This document shows, in pieces, positions 17,721 to 26,998 of a stretch of DNA of 64,000 bases. Every line of letters starts with the position of its first letter. Position 1 is the first letter of the stretch. The notes beneath the pieces were generated by a model, which searched no databases, was not told the origin of the DNA, and worked only from the letters and a program-made list of their open reading frames with translations. This DNA is from Micromonospora acroterricola. Its GTDB lineage: Bacteria > Actinomycetota > Actinomycetes > Mycobacteriales > Micromonosporaceae. The DNA lies in contig NZ_QGKR01000364.1 of the NCBI RefSeq assembly GCF_003172955.1, forward strand, positions 1-64,000, written 5' to 3'. Both the position numbers and the translations under genes were made by a program.

Positions 17721-20255
17721 TCAGAGCTGGCCGAGCACCGCGAACGGGTCGGCGCCGGCACCGCTGTCGACGGCCACAATCCGGCGCCGCAGCGTAAACG
17801 TCCCGCCCGGGGCGAGGGTTATCTGACGCTGGCTCATCACCCAGTTGTACGCGGCGTACGCGACGAAGCCGTTGTCCTCGTAGAGCAGGCCGTAGGTCTG
17901 CCGGTCCGAGCCGGTCATGCCGATCCACGGCGCTGCGGGCGGGTAGTCGGCCGGGGTGCTGCTGGTGATGGTGCCGTGCCCGGCGATCCCGCTGCGCTGG
18001 CCGGCGCCGTCGTGGTCGAGCGCGTCACCGGTCCAGAAGGTACGCGACGCCGTGCCGACGTTGGTGAAGACGCTCTCCGCCAGCACCCACGGTTCGTTCG
18101 GCCGGATGGTGTACGTCGTGACGACCTGGAGGTCGGCGACCGCCGTGCTGACGCCGGTGGCGCGGACAGACGCCAGCGGCCCGGTCGCGGAGAGCACCTC
18201 GACGGCACTGGAGCGGACGGTCCGCTGCTGCCACGCGTTGGTGCCGCGCGGCTGCGTCGCCGAGGCGTACGGCAGGTTGATCCAGTCGAGCTGGTCGAGG
18301 CGTCCGACCGCGGCCAGGTCCAGGGGCTTGCCAACGGTGACGCCGGCCAGTTGCGGGTCGTCGGTGCCGGTCGACACGGCGAGGGCCAGCAGGTCGTTGC
18401 TGAGCACCAGGTCGGAGGCCTTCGCCTCGGCCTGCGGGCCGGGGATGACGCGGCCGGTGCCGGCCGTGGTCGCCGCCCGGGTCAGCCGCAGGTCGAGCTT
18501 CGTCGGCGCGCCCTGGACGACCGTCGCCGGTCGGCTCACCGGCTCGTAGCCGACCCCGTTCACGGTGACGGTGTAGCCGCCGGGCGGCGCGAAGGCGAGA
18601 ACCTCCCCCGACGGGTCGGTCGTGCTCGCCACGAGTCGGCTGCCGTCCGCCCGGAGCACGGTCACCTGCACGTTCGGAAGGGCGGCGCCGGTGGCCGCGT
18701 CGGTGACCCGTCCGACGATGCCGTCGCCGGCGTCGATCCGGTACGCCCCCGGCACGCCGTCGCGCACCTCGAACGCCGCGATCGTGTACGCCGGTGAGAG
18801 GGCGTCCCGCGCGTCCAGCACGATGCGCAGGTCGGCACGCCAGCGCCGCTCGGTGACGTCGCAGATCACGTAGCCACGGTAGCTGCCGTTGTAGAACCTG
18901 ACGTGCGGGTTGGCCGCGAGGCCGGCCCGGACGTCGGCGTCCCACCCGGCGCCGGAGGAGATCGACGTGCCGACGAACTCGGTGGCGACCGTCTTGGCGG
19001 CGGGGTCGGTGAAGTCGGTCTTCAGGTCGTTCACCCAGTGGGTGTGCCAGTCTCCGCCGAGGACGACGGGATTCGACACCCGGTGCGTGGCGATGAAGTC
19101 GAGGATGCGGGAGCGGGCCGGCGGGTACCCGTCCCACTGGTCGAGGTTGACGATCTGCCCCGGGCCGAGGTCGTAGTCGAACGCGGCCATGATGGTCTGC
19201 TGGGCGATGACGTTCCAGCGCGCCTTCGACCGGCGCAGCCCGTCGAGCAGCCAGCGTTCCTGCTCGGGGCCGGTCATCGTGCGGGTCGGGTCGAAGACCT
19301 CGCCGGTCGGTTCCTTCCGCCCGCCGCCGAGCGCCTGGTCGCTGCGGTACTGCCGGGTGTCGAGCACGCTGAACTGGGCCAGCCGGCCGAAGTCGACCCT
19401 CCGGTACATGAGCATGTCCGGCCCGGTGGGGCGCTGCTCCGGCCGCAGCGGAAGGTGCTCGTAGTAGGCCTGGTAGCCGTTGGCGCGCCGCTCCAGGAAG
19501 GGCCGGCCGTCGCCCGCCCCGGACGGGACCGCTCCGGCGTAGTTGTTCTGCACCTCGTGGTCGTCCCAGGTCATGATGAACGGGAACCGCGCGTGCGCGG
19601 CACGCAGGTCGGGCGAGGTCTTGTAGAGCGCGTGCAGCCTGCGGAACTCGGTCAGGCTGCCGTTGGTGGTCTCGTAGATGTAGTCACCCAGGTGCACGAC
19701 GAAGTCGAGCTCCTGTCCGGCCAGGTCGCGGTAGGCCGGGTAGGGGCCACCGGCCCAGGACTGGCAGGAGACGAACGCGAACCGCATGTGGTCGGCCTTC
19801 GCGCCGGGCGGCGGCATGGTCCGGGTACGCCCGGTGCGGCTGGACACCCCGTCGGCGGAGAAGCGGTACCAGTACCAGCGGTCGGGCGCCAGGTCGTCCA
19901 CGAGCACGTGCACGGTGTGCGCCGCCGTCGGCGTGGCCGTCACCTCGCCGGAGCGGACGACGTGGCGGAACTCCGGGTCGCGGGCCACCTCCCACCGGAC
20001 CGGAATGGGCTCCGGCGGCATGCCGCCGTCCGCCGCGTTGAGCGGGTCCCGCGCCAGCCGCGTCCACAGCACGACGCTGGTGTGGTCCGGCTCGCCGGAG
20101 GCGACGCCCAGGGTGAACGGCGCCGGGTCCAGCTCGTCGGCGTACGCCGCGGGGAGTTCGGCGACCAGTTGGCTCACCGCGATCACGCCGGCGGTACCGC
20201 CCGCGATGGTCAGGAACCGTCGACGGCTGATGGGGGATGGGTCGGGCACTGCCAC
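17721..20255 (-). CDS. phoD: Secreted PhoD-type alkaline phosphatase with C-terminal extension
   Basis: Exported phosphodiesterase/phosphomonoesterase of the PhoD metallophosphatase family. The Tat signal is SRRRFLTIAG near residue 10. An N-terminal fibronectin-like domain is followed by the metal-binding catalytic domain with SCQSW, LGDYIYE, TWDDHEVQNNY and LGGDWHTHW. PhoD proteins are usually 500-560 residues; this one is 844. Residues about 505-595 look like a carboxypeptidase-regulatory-like domain (GIVGRVTDAATGAALPNVQV), and about 600-844 form another all-beta domain I do not recognise. The start is GTG at 20255, or the GTG two codons later. A possible PHO box lies upstream, consistent with phosphate starvation control. 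Confidence 0.92.
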   Translation of the reverse strand: MAVPDPSPISRRRFLTIAGGTAGVIAVSQLVAELPAAYADELDPAPFTLGVASGEPDHTSVVLWTRLARDPLNAADGGMPPEPIPVRWEVARDPEFRHVVRSGEVTATPTAAHTVHVLVDDLAPDRWYWYRFSADGVSSRTGRTRTMPPPGAKADHMRFAFVSCQSWAGGPYPAYRDLAGQELDFVVHLGDYIYETTNGSLTEFRRLHALYKTSPDLRAAHARFPFIMTWDDHEVQNNYAGAVPSGAGDGRPFLERRANGYQAYYEHLPLRPEQRPTGPDMLMYRRVDFGRLAQFSVLDTRQYRSDQALGGGRKEPTGEVFDPTRTMTGPEQERWLLDGLRRSKARWNVIAQQTIMAAFDYDLGPGQIVNLDQWDGYPPARSRILDFIATHRVSNPVVLGGDWHTHWVNDLKTDFTDPAAKTVATEFVGTSISSGAGWDADVRAGLAANPHVRFYNGSYRGYVICDVTERRWRADLRIVLDARDALSPAYTIAAFEVRDGVPGAYRIDAGDGIVGRVTDAATGAALPNVQVTVLRADGSRLVASTTDPSGEVLAFAPPGGYTVTVNGVGYEPVSRPATVVQGAPTKLDLRLTRAATTAGTGRVIPGPQAEAKASDLVLSNDLLALAVSTGTDDPQLAGVTVGKPLDLAAVGRLDQLDWINLPYASATQPRGTNAWQQRTVRSSAVEVLSATGPLASVRATGVSTAVADLQVVTTYTIRPNEPWVLAESVFTNVGTASRTFWTGDALDHDGAGQRSGIAGHGTITSSTPADYPPAAPWIGMTGSDRQTYGLLYEDNGFVAYAAYNWVMSQRQITLAPGGTFTLRRRIVAVDSGAGADPFAVLGQL

Positions 20256-20310
20256 ACCTGCCTTGCTCGAGACGAAGATCGTCCCGACAGCCTCGACAGT
20301 CCGTCCGCCC

Positions 20311-20332
20311 GACTACTGAAGATCATGTGAAG
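20311..20332 (-). promoter_or_regulatory. Possible PHO box of phoD
   Basis: Read on the minus strand, two 11-base direct repeats CTTCACATGAT and CTTCAGTAGTC lie 56-77 bases upstream of the phoD start. PhoP of actinobacteria is known to bind tandem 11-base units built on a TTCA core. The match is partial, so this is a candidate only. Confidence 0.45.
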
Positions 20333-20385
20333 GGCGGAGGTACGGCGGGTGGCAACATCCCGCTCAGCATCTGCCGGGGCCCGGC

Positions 20386-20418
20386 GGGGTCGAAGGACGG
20401 ACGCCCTCCTTCGACCCC
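20386..20418 (-). terminator. Hairpin terminator of the phospholipase C gene
   Basis: Perfect 12-base arms (GGGGTCGAAGGA and TCCTTCGACCCC) with a nine-base loop, starting nine bases after the phospholipase stop codon on the minus strand. There is no T-run, as is usual in actinobacteria. Confidence 0.7.
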
Positions 20419-20426
20419 GGAACCAC

Positions 20427-22496
20427 CTAGACGAGCCCGCCGAGGGACGGGTCGCTGATGCTGTCCTTGCCGTTCTCGACGTGCCCGGCGCAGCGGTACG
20501 CGAAGTCGGCGTCACCCGCGACGGTGACGGTCAGGTCGTACCAGCCGCGGGTGCGGGACAGGGTCCACTGTGCGCGTTCGGACTGGCCGGGGCGCAGCGA
20601 CAGCTTGACCGGCCGGGAGTTGTACCCGTCCCGGACGGTCACCTCGACCCGCTTCGACCCGCGGTTCCCGAGCGTGAGGCCGACCCTGTACTCCCGCTCG
20701 TCGTATGCGGGGGTGATGTCGAGGTGCGACCGGCCGCCCGTGAACCGGCGGAAGAACCCGTTCGGCCCGTGGACCGACAGGTCGTACCCGGGGCCGATCT
20801 CCCAGGTGTCGGTGAGGTGCTTGCCCGGCTCAACCGTGTAGGTGCGCGGCGCGTCCGCGCTGCCGGCCTGGCGGACCTGGAAGACGGCGGCGGCGCCGCC
20901 GGAGTTGCGGAAGTCGATCCGGAACGAGCCGTCGCTGGCCTGACCGTCGGCGTGCAGGATGTACGGGATGGCCCGCGCCGGGCGCACCCCGCGCTCCTGC
21001 TTCGGCAGCCGCTGGTCGACCGGCGGCACCGGCACCTCGTCGGGGTGCCGCACCAGGTCCTCGGGCTTGAAGTCGTCGGTGTCGGGCAGCGTGACCTGCT
21101 GGGACCGGTTCGGGTGCCGGAAGTCGAAAGCGGTGGTCAGGTCACCGACGACGGCACGACGCCACGGGGTGATGTTCTCCTCGATCAGGTCCTTCCGGCC
21201 GTGCCCGAACCGCGTCTCGAGGAACTTGATCAGTGAGGTGTGGTCGAAGACCTGCGAGTTCACGTAGCCGCCGCGCGTCCACGGCGAGACGATGATCATC
21301 GGTACCCGGATGCCGAGCCCGTACGGGCCGGCCGGGTGGCCCGCGTCACCGGGGAAGATCTCGTTGGTGGTCGGCACGGTCGACTGCCCGTGCTCGCGCG
21401 TCTGCGGGGGCGTCGGCGGGACCACGTGGTCGAAGAAGCCGCCCTCCTCGTCGTACGTGATGAAGAGCGCCATCCTGCTCCACACCTCGGGGTTCGACGC
21501 GAGGATGTCGATGACCTGCGAGATGTACCACGAGCCGTACGCGGGCTCCCAGTTCGGGTGCTCGGAGTACGCCTCGGGCGCGGTGATCCAGGAGACCTGC
21601 GGCAGGCGTCCGGCCTCGACGTCGGCCCGGAAGTCGGCGAGCAGCGCCTCGGGGCTGCGGCCCTGGGTCCGCACCTCGGTGCCGGTCTTGGCCCTGTCCG
21701 CCAGGGGCGTTCCCGGCTGCGCGTTCTGGTACTGGTGGAAGTAGAGCAGCGAGTTGTCGCCGTAGTTGCCGATGTACGGGTCGTTCGTCCAACCCCAGGA
21801 GCCGGCGGCGTTGAGGCCGGTGCCGACGTCCTGGTAGATCTTCCAGGAGATGCCGTTGCGCTCCAGCCGCTCGGGGTACGTCGACCAGTCGTAGCCGGCC
21901 TCGGCGTTGGTGATGACCGGGCCGCCGCCCTTGCCGTCGTTGCCGACCCAGCCGCTCCACATGTGGTAGCGGTTGGGGTCCGTCGGCCCCATCAGGGAGC
22001 AGTGGTAGCTGTCGCAGACCGTGAAGGCGTCGGCCAGCGCGAAGTGGTACGGCAGGTCCTGGCGGGTGTGGTAGGTCATCGCGGTGACGCCCTTGTTCGG
22101 CACCCACTGGTCGAACCGACCGTCGTTCCAGGCGGCGTGCCCGTCGTTCCAGCCGTGCGGCGGGTCCGGCAGGAAGGTCTGGCCGAGGTCCTTCACCTCC
22201 GGCCGGAACGGCAGCAGCTCGTCGGCGCCGTCGGGCTGGTGCCACACGTCCTTGCCGGACGGCAGTGTCGCCGGATGTGGGTCCCCGAAGCCCCGCACCC
22301 CCCGCATCGTGCCGAAGTAGTGGTCGAAGGAGCGGTTCTCCTGCATCAGGATGATGACGTGCTCGACGTCGTTGATCGAGCCCGTCTTGTTGTTCGCCGG
22401 GATGGCGAGCGCCTTGCTGAGATCCAACGGAAGCGCCGCGCCGATCGCGGGAACGCCCATCGCCTTGAGAAACGTACGCCGATCCACCATGCCCAT
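20427..22496 (-). CDS. Secreted phosphocholine-specific phospholipase C
   Basis: Exported phosphoesterase of the bacterial phospholipase C/acid phosphatase family, 689 residues, close to the usual 680-700. The Tat signal is DRRTFLKAMG. The catalytic N-terminus HVIILMQENRSFDHYFGTM is the family hallmark, and metal-ligand regions recur in FVVCDSYHCS-like sequence and TYDEEGGFFDHV. Two C-terminal repeats of the DUF756 type follow (about 495-590 and 600-680). Start at ATG 22496, or two codons later at MVDRR. Adjacent to phoD on the same strand, making a phosphate-scavenging pair, although a terminator separates this gene from phoD downstream. Confidence 0.93.
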   Translation of the reverse strand: MGMVDRRTFLKAMGVPAIGAALPLDLSKALAIPANNKTGSINDVEHVIILMQENRSFDHYFGTMRGVRGFGDPHPATLPSGKDVWHQPDGADELLPFRPEVKDLGQTFLPDPPHGWNDGHAAWNDGRFDQWVPNKGVTAMTYHTRQDLPYHFALADAFTVCDSYHCSLMGPTDPNRYHMWSGWVGNDGKGGGPVITNAEAGYDWSTYPERLERNGISWKIYQDVGTGLNAAGSWGWTNDPYIGNYGDNSLLYFHQYQNAQPGTPLADRAKTGTEVRTQGRSPEALLADFRADVEAGRLPQVSWITAPEAYSEHPNWEPAYGSWYISQVIDILASNPEVWSRMALFITYDEEGGFFDHVVPPTPPQTREHGQSTVPTTNEIFPGDAGHPAGPYGLGIRVPMIIVSPWTRGGYVNSQVFDHTSLIKFLETRFGHGRKDLIEENITPWRRAVVGDLTTAFDFRHPNRSQQVTLPDTDDFKPEDLVRHPDEVPVPPVDQRLPKQERGVRPARAIPYILHADGQASDGSFRIDFRNSGGAAAVFQVRQAGSADAPRTYTVEPGKHLTDTWEIGPGYDLSVHGPNGFFRRFTGGRSHLDITPAYDEREYRVGLTLGNRGSKRVEVTVRDGYNSRPVKLSLRPGQSERAQWTLSRTRGWYDLTVTVAGDADFAYRCAGHVENGKDSISDPSLGGLV

Positions 22497-22679
22497 AGCT
22501 CACCCTTTGTGCGGTGTATCCGAGTAACTGGCGATCGGACGCTACCGACGACGGGTGGACGGCAGATGACCATGATCGGTTGGTCTCGCAACCTCTCGGC
22601 GACCGGCGTCGAGCCCGTGAGAGCGGCGTTACAGGTGATCTGCCGGCATCCCGGGAGCACCCCGACGTACCGTGAGATC

Positions 22680-23729
22680 GTGCCGACGAAAGACGTACTC
22701 ACCAAGGCTGACCTCGCCGAACTTCGCCGCTCGGCGCTCGGGACGGCCAATCCGCTCGGTGTCGCCGCCGAGATCGCCGAGGCCGTGGAGCAGGACCGGC
22801 TGGAAGATCCGAACGACGCCGGGGACGCGCTGACCCTGGCCGCCGAGATCGCCGAGATCCGCGCGAAGCCGGACGCGGCGCTCCGGTACGCCGAGCGGGC
22901 TCTGGAGGTGTACCCGTCCGGGGACGACCCCCAGGCCGGGTTCGCCCGGGCGCTGCGGGCCCGCGCCCTGTTCCAGGCCGTGGGGCGCGAGGACGAGGCG
23001 ATGGCGGAGCTGGGCGCGCTTCGCCCGTTCCTGCTGGTCCAGCCCGACGCCCCCGCCTACGTCAGCGCGGCGCTGGACGCCGGCGGTCGTTCGGCGATCG
23101 CCGAGCGGTGGCTGAGCGAGGCGGTCGACACGCTGCTCGGCGAGCGCGCCACCGCCGCGGGGGCGTCGGCGCAGGCCATCACGGCCGTCGAGCCCCCGGT
23201 CGAGGTCGGTCCTCCGGAATCGCCCGGTGTCCTCTTCTTCCTGCTGCAACAGCGGCACCGGGTCCGCCGGAATCTCAACCTGCCGCACGACCGGCACGAC
23301 GATCTGGCGGACCGGTTGGAGAACCAGCTCGTGCGCCGGGCGGCGCAGCAGCAGGGCGGCGCGGCGGATCTGCTCTTCTGGCCCCGGGCCGAGTTCGACC
23401 GTCTGCTCGCGGCGCACCCCGAGCTGACCGACGTGTACGGGCCGGACTGGGACGAGCACCGCGCCCGGCTGGAGAAGGAACTGGTACGACTGGCGAGCGC
23501 CGGCCAGACCGGGCTGGGCGTGCTCAGCGCGACGGTCGCCGGGCTCGACGCCCACGCCAACCGACGCAACGGCGATCCGACCGATGCGGAGACCCGGGCC
23601 GCCTACGCGGGCGAGCTCGCGGCTCGACCGGGCGCGCGGATCGCCTGGCCACCGGAGCGCAACGGGCCCTGCTGGTGCGGCTCGGGCCTCAAGTACAAGA
23701 AGGACTGTCTGCCGCGCTCCCGGCGCTGA
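22680..23729 (+). CDS. SEC-C motif protein with TPR-like region
   Basis: Cytosolic protein of 349 residues. Residues about 30-130 are helical and TPR-like (DALTLAAEIAEIRAKPDAALRYAERAL), and the C-terminus carries a SEC-C zinc motif (NGPCWCGSGLKYKKDC), as in SecA tails. SEC-C proteins of this size are common in actinobacteria; function is unknown. The GTG at 22680 opens the conserved N-terminus (VPTKDVLTKADLAELRR). The frame is open far upstream, antisense to phospholipase C, and that part is not credible. Divergent from the phospholipase gene. Confidence 0.82.
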   Translation: MPTKDVLTKADLAELRRSALGTANPLGVAAEIAEAVEQDRLEDPNDAGDALTLAAEIAEIRAKPDAALRYAERALEVYPSGDDPQAGFARALRARALFQAVGREDEAMAELGALRPFLLVQPDAPAYVSAALDAGGRSAIAERWLSEAVDTLLGERATAAGASAQAITAVEPPVEVGPPESPGVLFFLLQQRHRVRRNLNLPHDRHDDLADRLENQLVRRAAQQQGGAADLLFWPRAEFDRLLAAHPELTDVYGPDWDEHRARLEKELVRLASAGQTGLGVLSATVAGLDAHANRRNGDPTDAETRAAYAGELAARPGARIAWPPERNGPCWCGSGLKYKKDCLPRSRR

Positions 23730-23778
23730 GCACCGCACGGTGTGCCGCGGACTCTAGGACGGAGCACTGAACAGAATC

Positions 23779-23801
23779 AATACTTGAAGAAGTTAAATAT
23801 T
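23779..23801. promoter_or_regulatory. AT-rich inverted repeat, likely operator of the ROK regulator
   Basis: AATACTTGA and TTAAATATT form nine-base arms (two mismatches) around a five-base centre, 18 bases before the ROK start codon. It is the most AT-rich patch in the region and resembles operators of ROK-family repressors, which bind AT-rich dyads and often regulate themselves. Confidence 0.6.
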
Positions 23802-23818
23802 CGTCCTAGGTTTCAACC

Positions 23819-24994
23819 ATGTTTCCTGGGGACGACAGCGGCGCGCTGGCCGGGCCACCCGCGGCGCCGGCGGCGACGGCGGTCTTCACGACGGTGCTGA
23901 CCGAGGGGCCGGTCAGTCGGGTCGCGCTCGCGCGCCGACTCGGCCTCTCCTCCGCCGCCGTCACGAAGGCCGCCCGCCCGCTCATCGACCTGGGCTACCT
24001 GCACGAACTTGCCGCCACCGAACGCACCGGGCCCGGTGCCGGGCGCCCGGCCAGCCCGCTGGCCGTCCGGGCCGACCGCGAGTTCTTCGTCGGCGTGAAG
24101 ATCACCGCAGACGAGCTGATCGGTGTCGTCTGTGACCTCCGCGCGCAGGTACGGGCCACCGCCCGCCGGCCGCTGACCGATCCGGACGTCGCCGCCGTCC
24201 TCACCGACGTCGGCCGGCTCGCGGACGACCTGTTCGAGGCGTTCCCCGGCGACCGGACCCGGGTCCGCCGGCTCGGGCTCTCCCTCTCCGGCGACATCGA
24301 CCGCACCACCGGCCTGGTCCGCTACTCGCCGTTCCTGCACTGGCGTGACGTGCCGCTGGGCCGGCTCGCGGCCCAGCGCACCGGCCTGTCCGTGACGGTG
24401 GAGAACGACGTCAAGGCGTTGACCGCCGCCGAGCACTGGTTCGGCGAGGGCGTGGGCGCCGAATCGTTCGCCCTCGTCACGGTGGGCACCGGCATCGGCT
24501 GCGGCCTGGTCGTCAACGGCCGGCTGGTGTCCGGCTCGTACGGGGTGGCCGGCGAGATCGGTCACCTCGCCGTCGACGCCACCGGCCCCGACTGCCACTG
24601 CGGCGGGCGTGGCTGCGTCGAGTCGATCGCCGGCACGGACGCCATCCTGGCGCAGGCCCGCGACCGCACCGGCCGTCCCGATCTCACCTTCGACGAGGCC
24701 GTGGCCCTGGCGCGCGGCGGTCACGAGCAGGTCCGGGCGGTCTTCACCCGCGCCGGCAGCGCGATCGGGTGCGGCATCGCGGCCGTCGCGAACCTCGTCG
24801 GCCCCACCCGGATCGTCGTGTCCGGCGAGGGGTTGGCCGCCTACGACCTGTTCGACAGCCACATCCGTGCGAGCTTCGAGCGGCAGGCCTTCGGCGCCGC
24901 CGCCCGCTGTCCGCTCTCCATCCGCCCGTTGCCGTTCGAGGCGTGGGCGCGCGGCGCGGCCGCCGTCAGCATCCAGTCGCTCGTCGTTCCCTGA
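23819..24994 (+). CDS. ROK-family transcriptional repressor
   Basis: Sugar-responsive repressor of 391 residues. Residues about 20-75 form a winged helix-turn-helix (VSRVALARRLGLSSAAVTKA). The rest is the ROK sugar-kinase-like fold with TVGTGIGCGLVVNG and the zinc motif CHCGGRGCVE, the ROK signature. The ATG at 23819 follows closely on an AT-rich dyad. It is 70 bases upstream of, and codirectional with, a GH27/GH95/esterase set, so it probably represses polysaccharide-degrading genes until a released sugar binds. Confidence 0.92.
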   Translation: MFPGDDSGALAGPPAAPAATAVFTTVLTEGPVSRVALARRLGLSSAAVTKAARPLIDLGYLHELAATERTGPGAGRPASPLAVRADREFFVGVKITADELIGVVCDLRAQVRATARRPLTDPDVAAVLTDVGRLADDLFEAFPGDRTRVRRLGLSLSGDIDRTTGLVRYSPFLHWRDVPLGRLAAQRTGLSVTVENDVKALTAAEHWFGEGVGAESFALVTVGTGIGCGLVVNGRLVSGSYGVAGEIGHLAVDATGPDCHCGGRGCVESIAGTDAILAQARDRTGRPDLTFDEAVALARGGHEQVRAVFTRAGSAIGCGIAAVANLVGPTRIVVSGEGLAAYDLFDSHIRASFERQAFGAAARCPLSIRPLPFEAWARGAAAVSIQSLVVP

Positions 24995-25064
24995 CCCACG
25001 GCTCAACCCAGCCCCGACCGTCCACAGCGCTCGACCCGACCCACCGTGCCCCAGGAGGTTGACC

Positions 25065-26918
25065 ATGCAGCAACCGTCGACACCCCGCAGACGACTCCGC
25101 ACCGGCGCCGGCCGACGGCGAATCCGACCCGGCGTACCCCTCGTCGCCGCCGCGGTGGCCGTGCTCCTCGGCGCGGGCGCCGTACCGGCCCAGGCCGCCC
25201 CGGCCGCGTCTCCGGCGCCGAGCGACGCGGCGCCGACCACCGTCGGCCTCGCGGAACGCCCCTTCATGGGCTGGACCAGCTGGAGCATGCAGTCCTCGAA
25301 GTACCCGGGCCTGAACCCCGACGGCGACTACAGCTACCTCACCGAGGCGAACGTCCTGAAGCAGGCGGACGCCCTCGCCACCAAACTGAAGCCGTTCGGC
25401 TACGAGTACGTCAACATCGACGCCGGCTGGTGGCGCGACAACGCGTGGGTGCCGACGTTCGACGAGTACGCCCGGCAAACGCCCGACCCGGTGCGCTTCC
25501 CCCGGGGCATGAAGGCCGTCGCCAACCACATCCACGGCAAGGGCCTGAAGGCCGGCATCTACCTGCCGGTCGGGCTGGAGAAGGAGGCGTACGCCAACGG
25601 GGCGGCGCCGATCTGGAACGCGGCCGGCTGCGCCACCGCCGACATCGTCTACCCGGACCTGCGCACCACCAACGGCTGGGACAGCGCGTACAAGCTGAAC
25701 TTCGACAACCCCTGCGCCCAGAAGTACATCGACTCGCAGGCGCAGATGTTCGCCGACTGGGGATACGACTTCCTCAAGCTCGACGGCGTCGGCCCGGGTT
25801 CGTTCAAGTCCGGCGACAACTACAACAACGTCGCCGACGTAGCCGCCTGGCAGAAGGCCATCGCGACCGCCGGCCGCCCGATCCACCTGGAACTGTCCTG
25901 GTCGCTCGACATCAACCACGCCGCCGACTGGAAGCGGTACTCGAACGGCTGGCGGATCGACACCGACGTCGAGTGCTACTGCAACACGCTGGTCAGCTGG
26001 GAGAACTCGGTCGACGACCGGTTCGCCGACGCGCCGGCCTGGAGCCGCAAGGCCGGCCCGGGCGGCTGGAACGACCTCGACTCGCTCAACGTGGGCAACG
26101 GCGAGATGGACGGCCTCACCAGGGCCGAGCGGCAGACGTACGCGACGCTGTGGGCTATCTCGAAGTCGCCGCTGTACACCGGTGACGACATCACCCGCCT
26201 CGACGACTACGGGCTGTCGCTGCTGACCAACCGCGAGGTCATCGCCATCGACCAGAACGGCGGAGCACCCGCCCGGCCGGTCAGCGTCGCCGGCGACCAG
26301 CAGGTCTGGGGTGCGAGGAACCCCGACGGCAGCTACACGGTGGCGCTGTTCAACCTCGGCGACGCGCCCGCCTCCGTCACCGCCCACTGGGCGGCGTTCG
26401 GGTTCACCGGCAACGCGTCGGTCCGGGACGTGTGGAACAGCCGGAACCTCGGCACGCAGAAGAACGCGATCACCGCGGCGTTGCCGGCACACGGCTCCCG
26501 GCTGTTCACCGTACGGCCGGGCACCCCGCTGGCCACCACGAGCTACGAGGCCGAGTCCCCGGCGAACACCCTGAGCGGCAACGCCTCCGTCGCCGGATGC
26601 GACGCCTGCTCCGGCGGGCAGAAGGTCGGCAACCTCTACCTCGGTGGCACGGTGCGGTTCAACAACGTGACGGTGCGGAAGGCCGGTATCTACACGGTCA
26701 CCCTCGCCTACGTCAGTGGCGACGCGCGCTCGGCGACCGTCTCCTCGAACAGCGGCAACGGCACGAGCGTGGCGTTCCCCTCCACCGGTGACTGGGGCAC
26801 GGCCGAGACGATCAGCGTCCAGTTGGCTTTGAACGCCGGCGCGAACACCATCACCGTCGACAGCGGCACCTGGTACTCCCCCGACATCGACAAGATCGAC
26901 GTACCGCAGACCCTCTGA
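25065..26918 (+). CDS. Secreted GH27 alpha-galactosidase-type glycosidase with C-terminal CBM
   Basis: Exported glycoside hydrolase of 617 residues. The signal peptide ends near PAQAAPAAS (about residue 46). The GH27 barrel starts RPFMGWTSWS; the nucleophile is Asp 240 in DFLKLDGVG and the acid/base is in RIDTDVE (Asp 301 by position). A beta-sandwich follows, then a C-terminal carbohydrate-binding module of CBM35/CBM6 type (about 485-617, starting TTSYEAESPAN). GH27 includes alpha-galactosidases and beta-L-arabinopyranosidases and I cannot separate them. AGGAGG lies just upstream of the ATG. A hairpin terminator follows the gene. Confidence 0.92.
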   Translation: MQQPSTPRRRLRTGAGRRRIRPGVPLVAAAVAVLLGAGAVPAQAAPAASPAPSDAAPTTVGLAERPFMGWTSWSMQSSKYPGLNPDGDYSYLTEANVLKQADALATKLKPFGYEYVNIDAGWWRDNAWVPTFDEYARQTPDPVRFPRGMKAVANHIHGKGLKAGIYLPVGLEKEAYANGAAPIWNAAGCATADIVYPDLRTTNGWDSAYKLNFDNPCAQKYIDSQAQMFADWGYDFLKLDGVGPGSFKSGDNYNNVADVAAWQKAIATAGRPIHLELSWSLDINHAADWKRYSNGWRIDTDVECYCNTLVSWENSVDDRFADAPAWSRKAGPGGWNDLDSLNVGNGEMDGLTRAERQTYATLWAISKSPLYTGDDITRLDDYGLSLLTNREVIAIDQNGGAPARPVSVAGDQQVWGARNPDGSYTVALFNLGDAPASVTAHWAAFGFTGNASVRDVWNSRNLGTQKNAITAALPAHGSRLFTVRPGTPLATTSYEAESPANTLSGNASVAGCDACSGGQKVGNLYLGGTVRFNNVTVRKAGIYTVTLAYVSGDARSATVSSNSGNGTSVAFPSTGDWGTAETISVQLALNAGANTITVDSGTWYSPDIDKIDVPQTL

Positions 26919-26926
26919 CGTCACCC

Positions 26927-26958
26927 GGCGCGGCCCGGCTCCGCCGCCGGGCCGCGCC
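26927..26958 (+). terminator. Hairpin between GH27 and GH95 genes
   Basis: Perfect 12-base arms (GGCGCGGCCCGG and CCGGGCCGCGCC) with an eight-base loop, eight bases after the GH27 stop. It could end the ROK-GH27 transcript or only reduce read-through into GH95. Confidence 0.65.
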
Positions 26959-26998
26959 ACTCCGCGCATCCGCCGTTGGCCCAGGTTGGAGTACCGAC

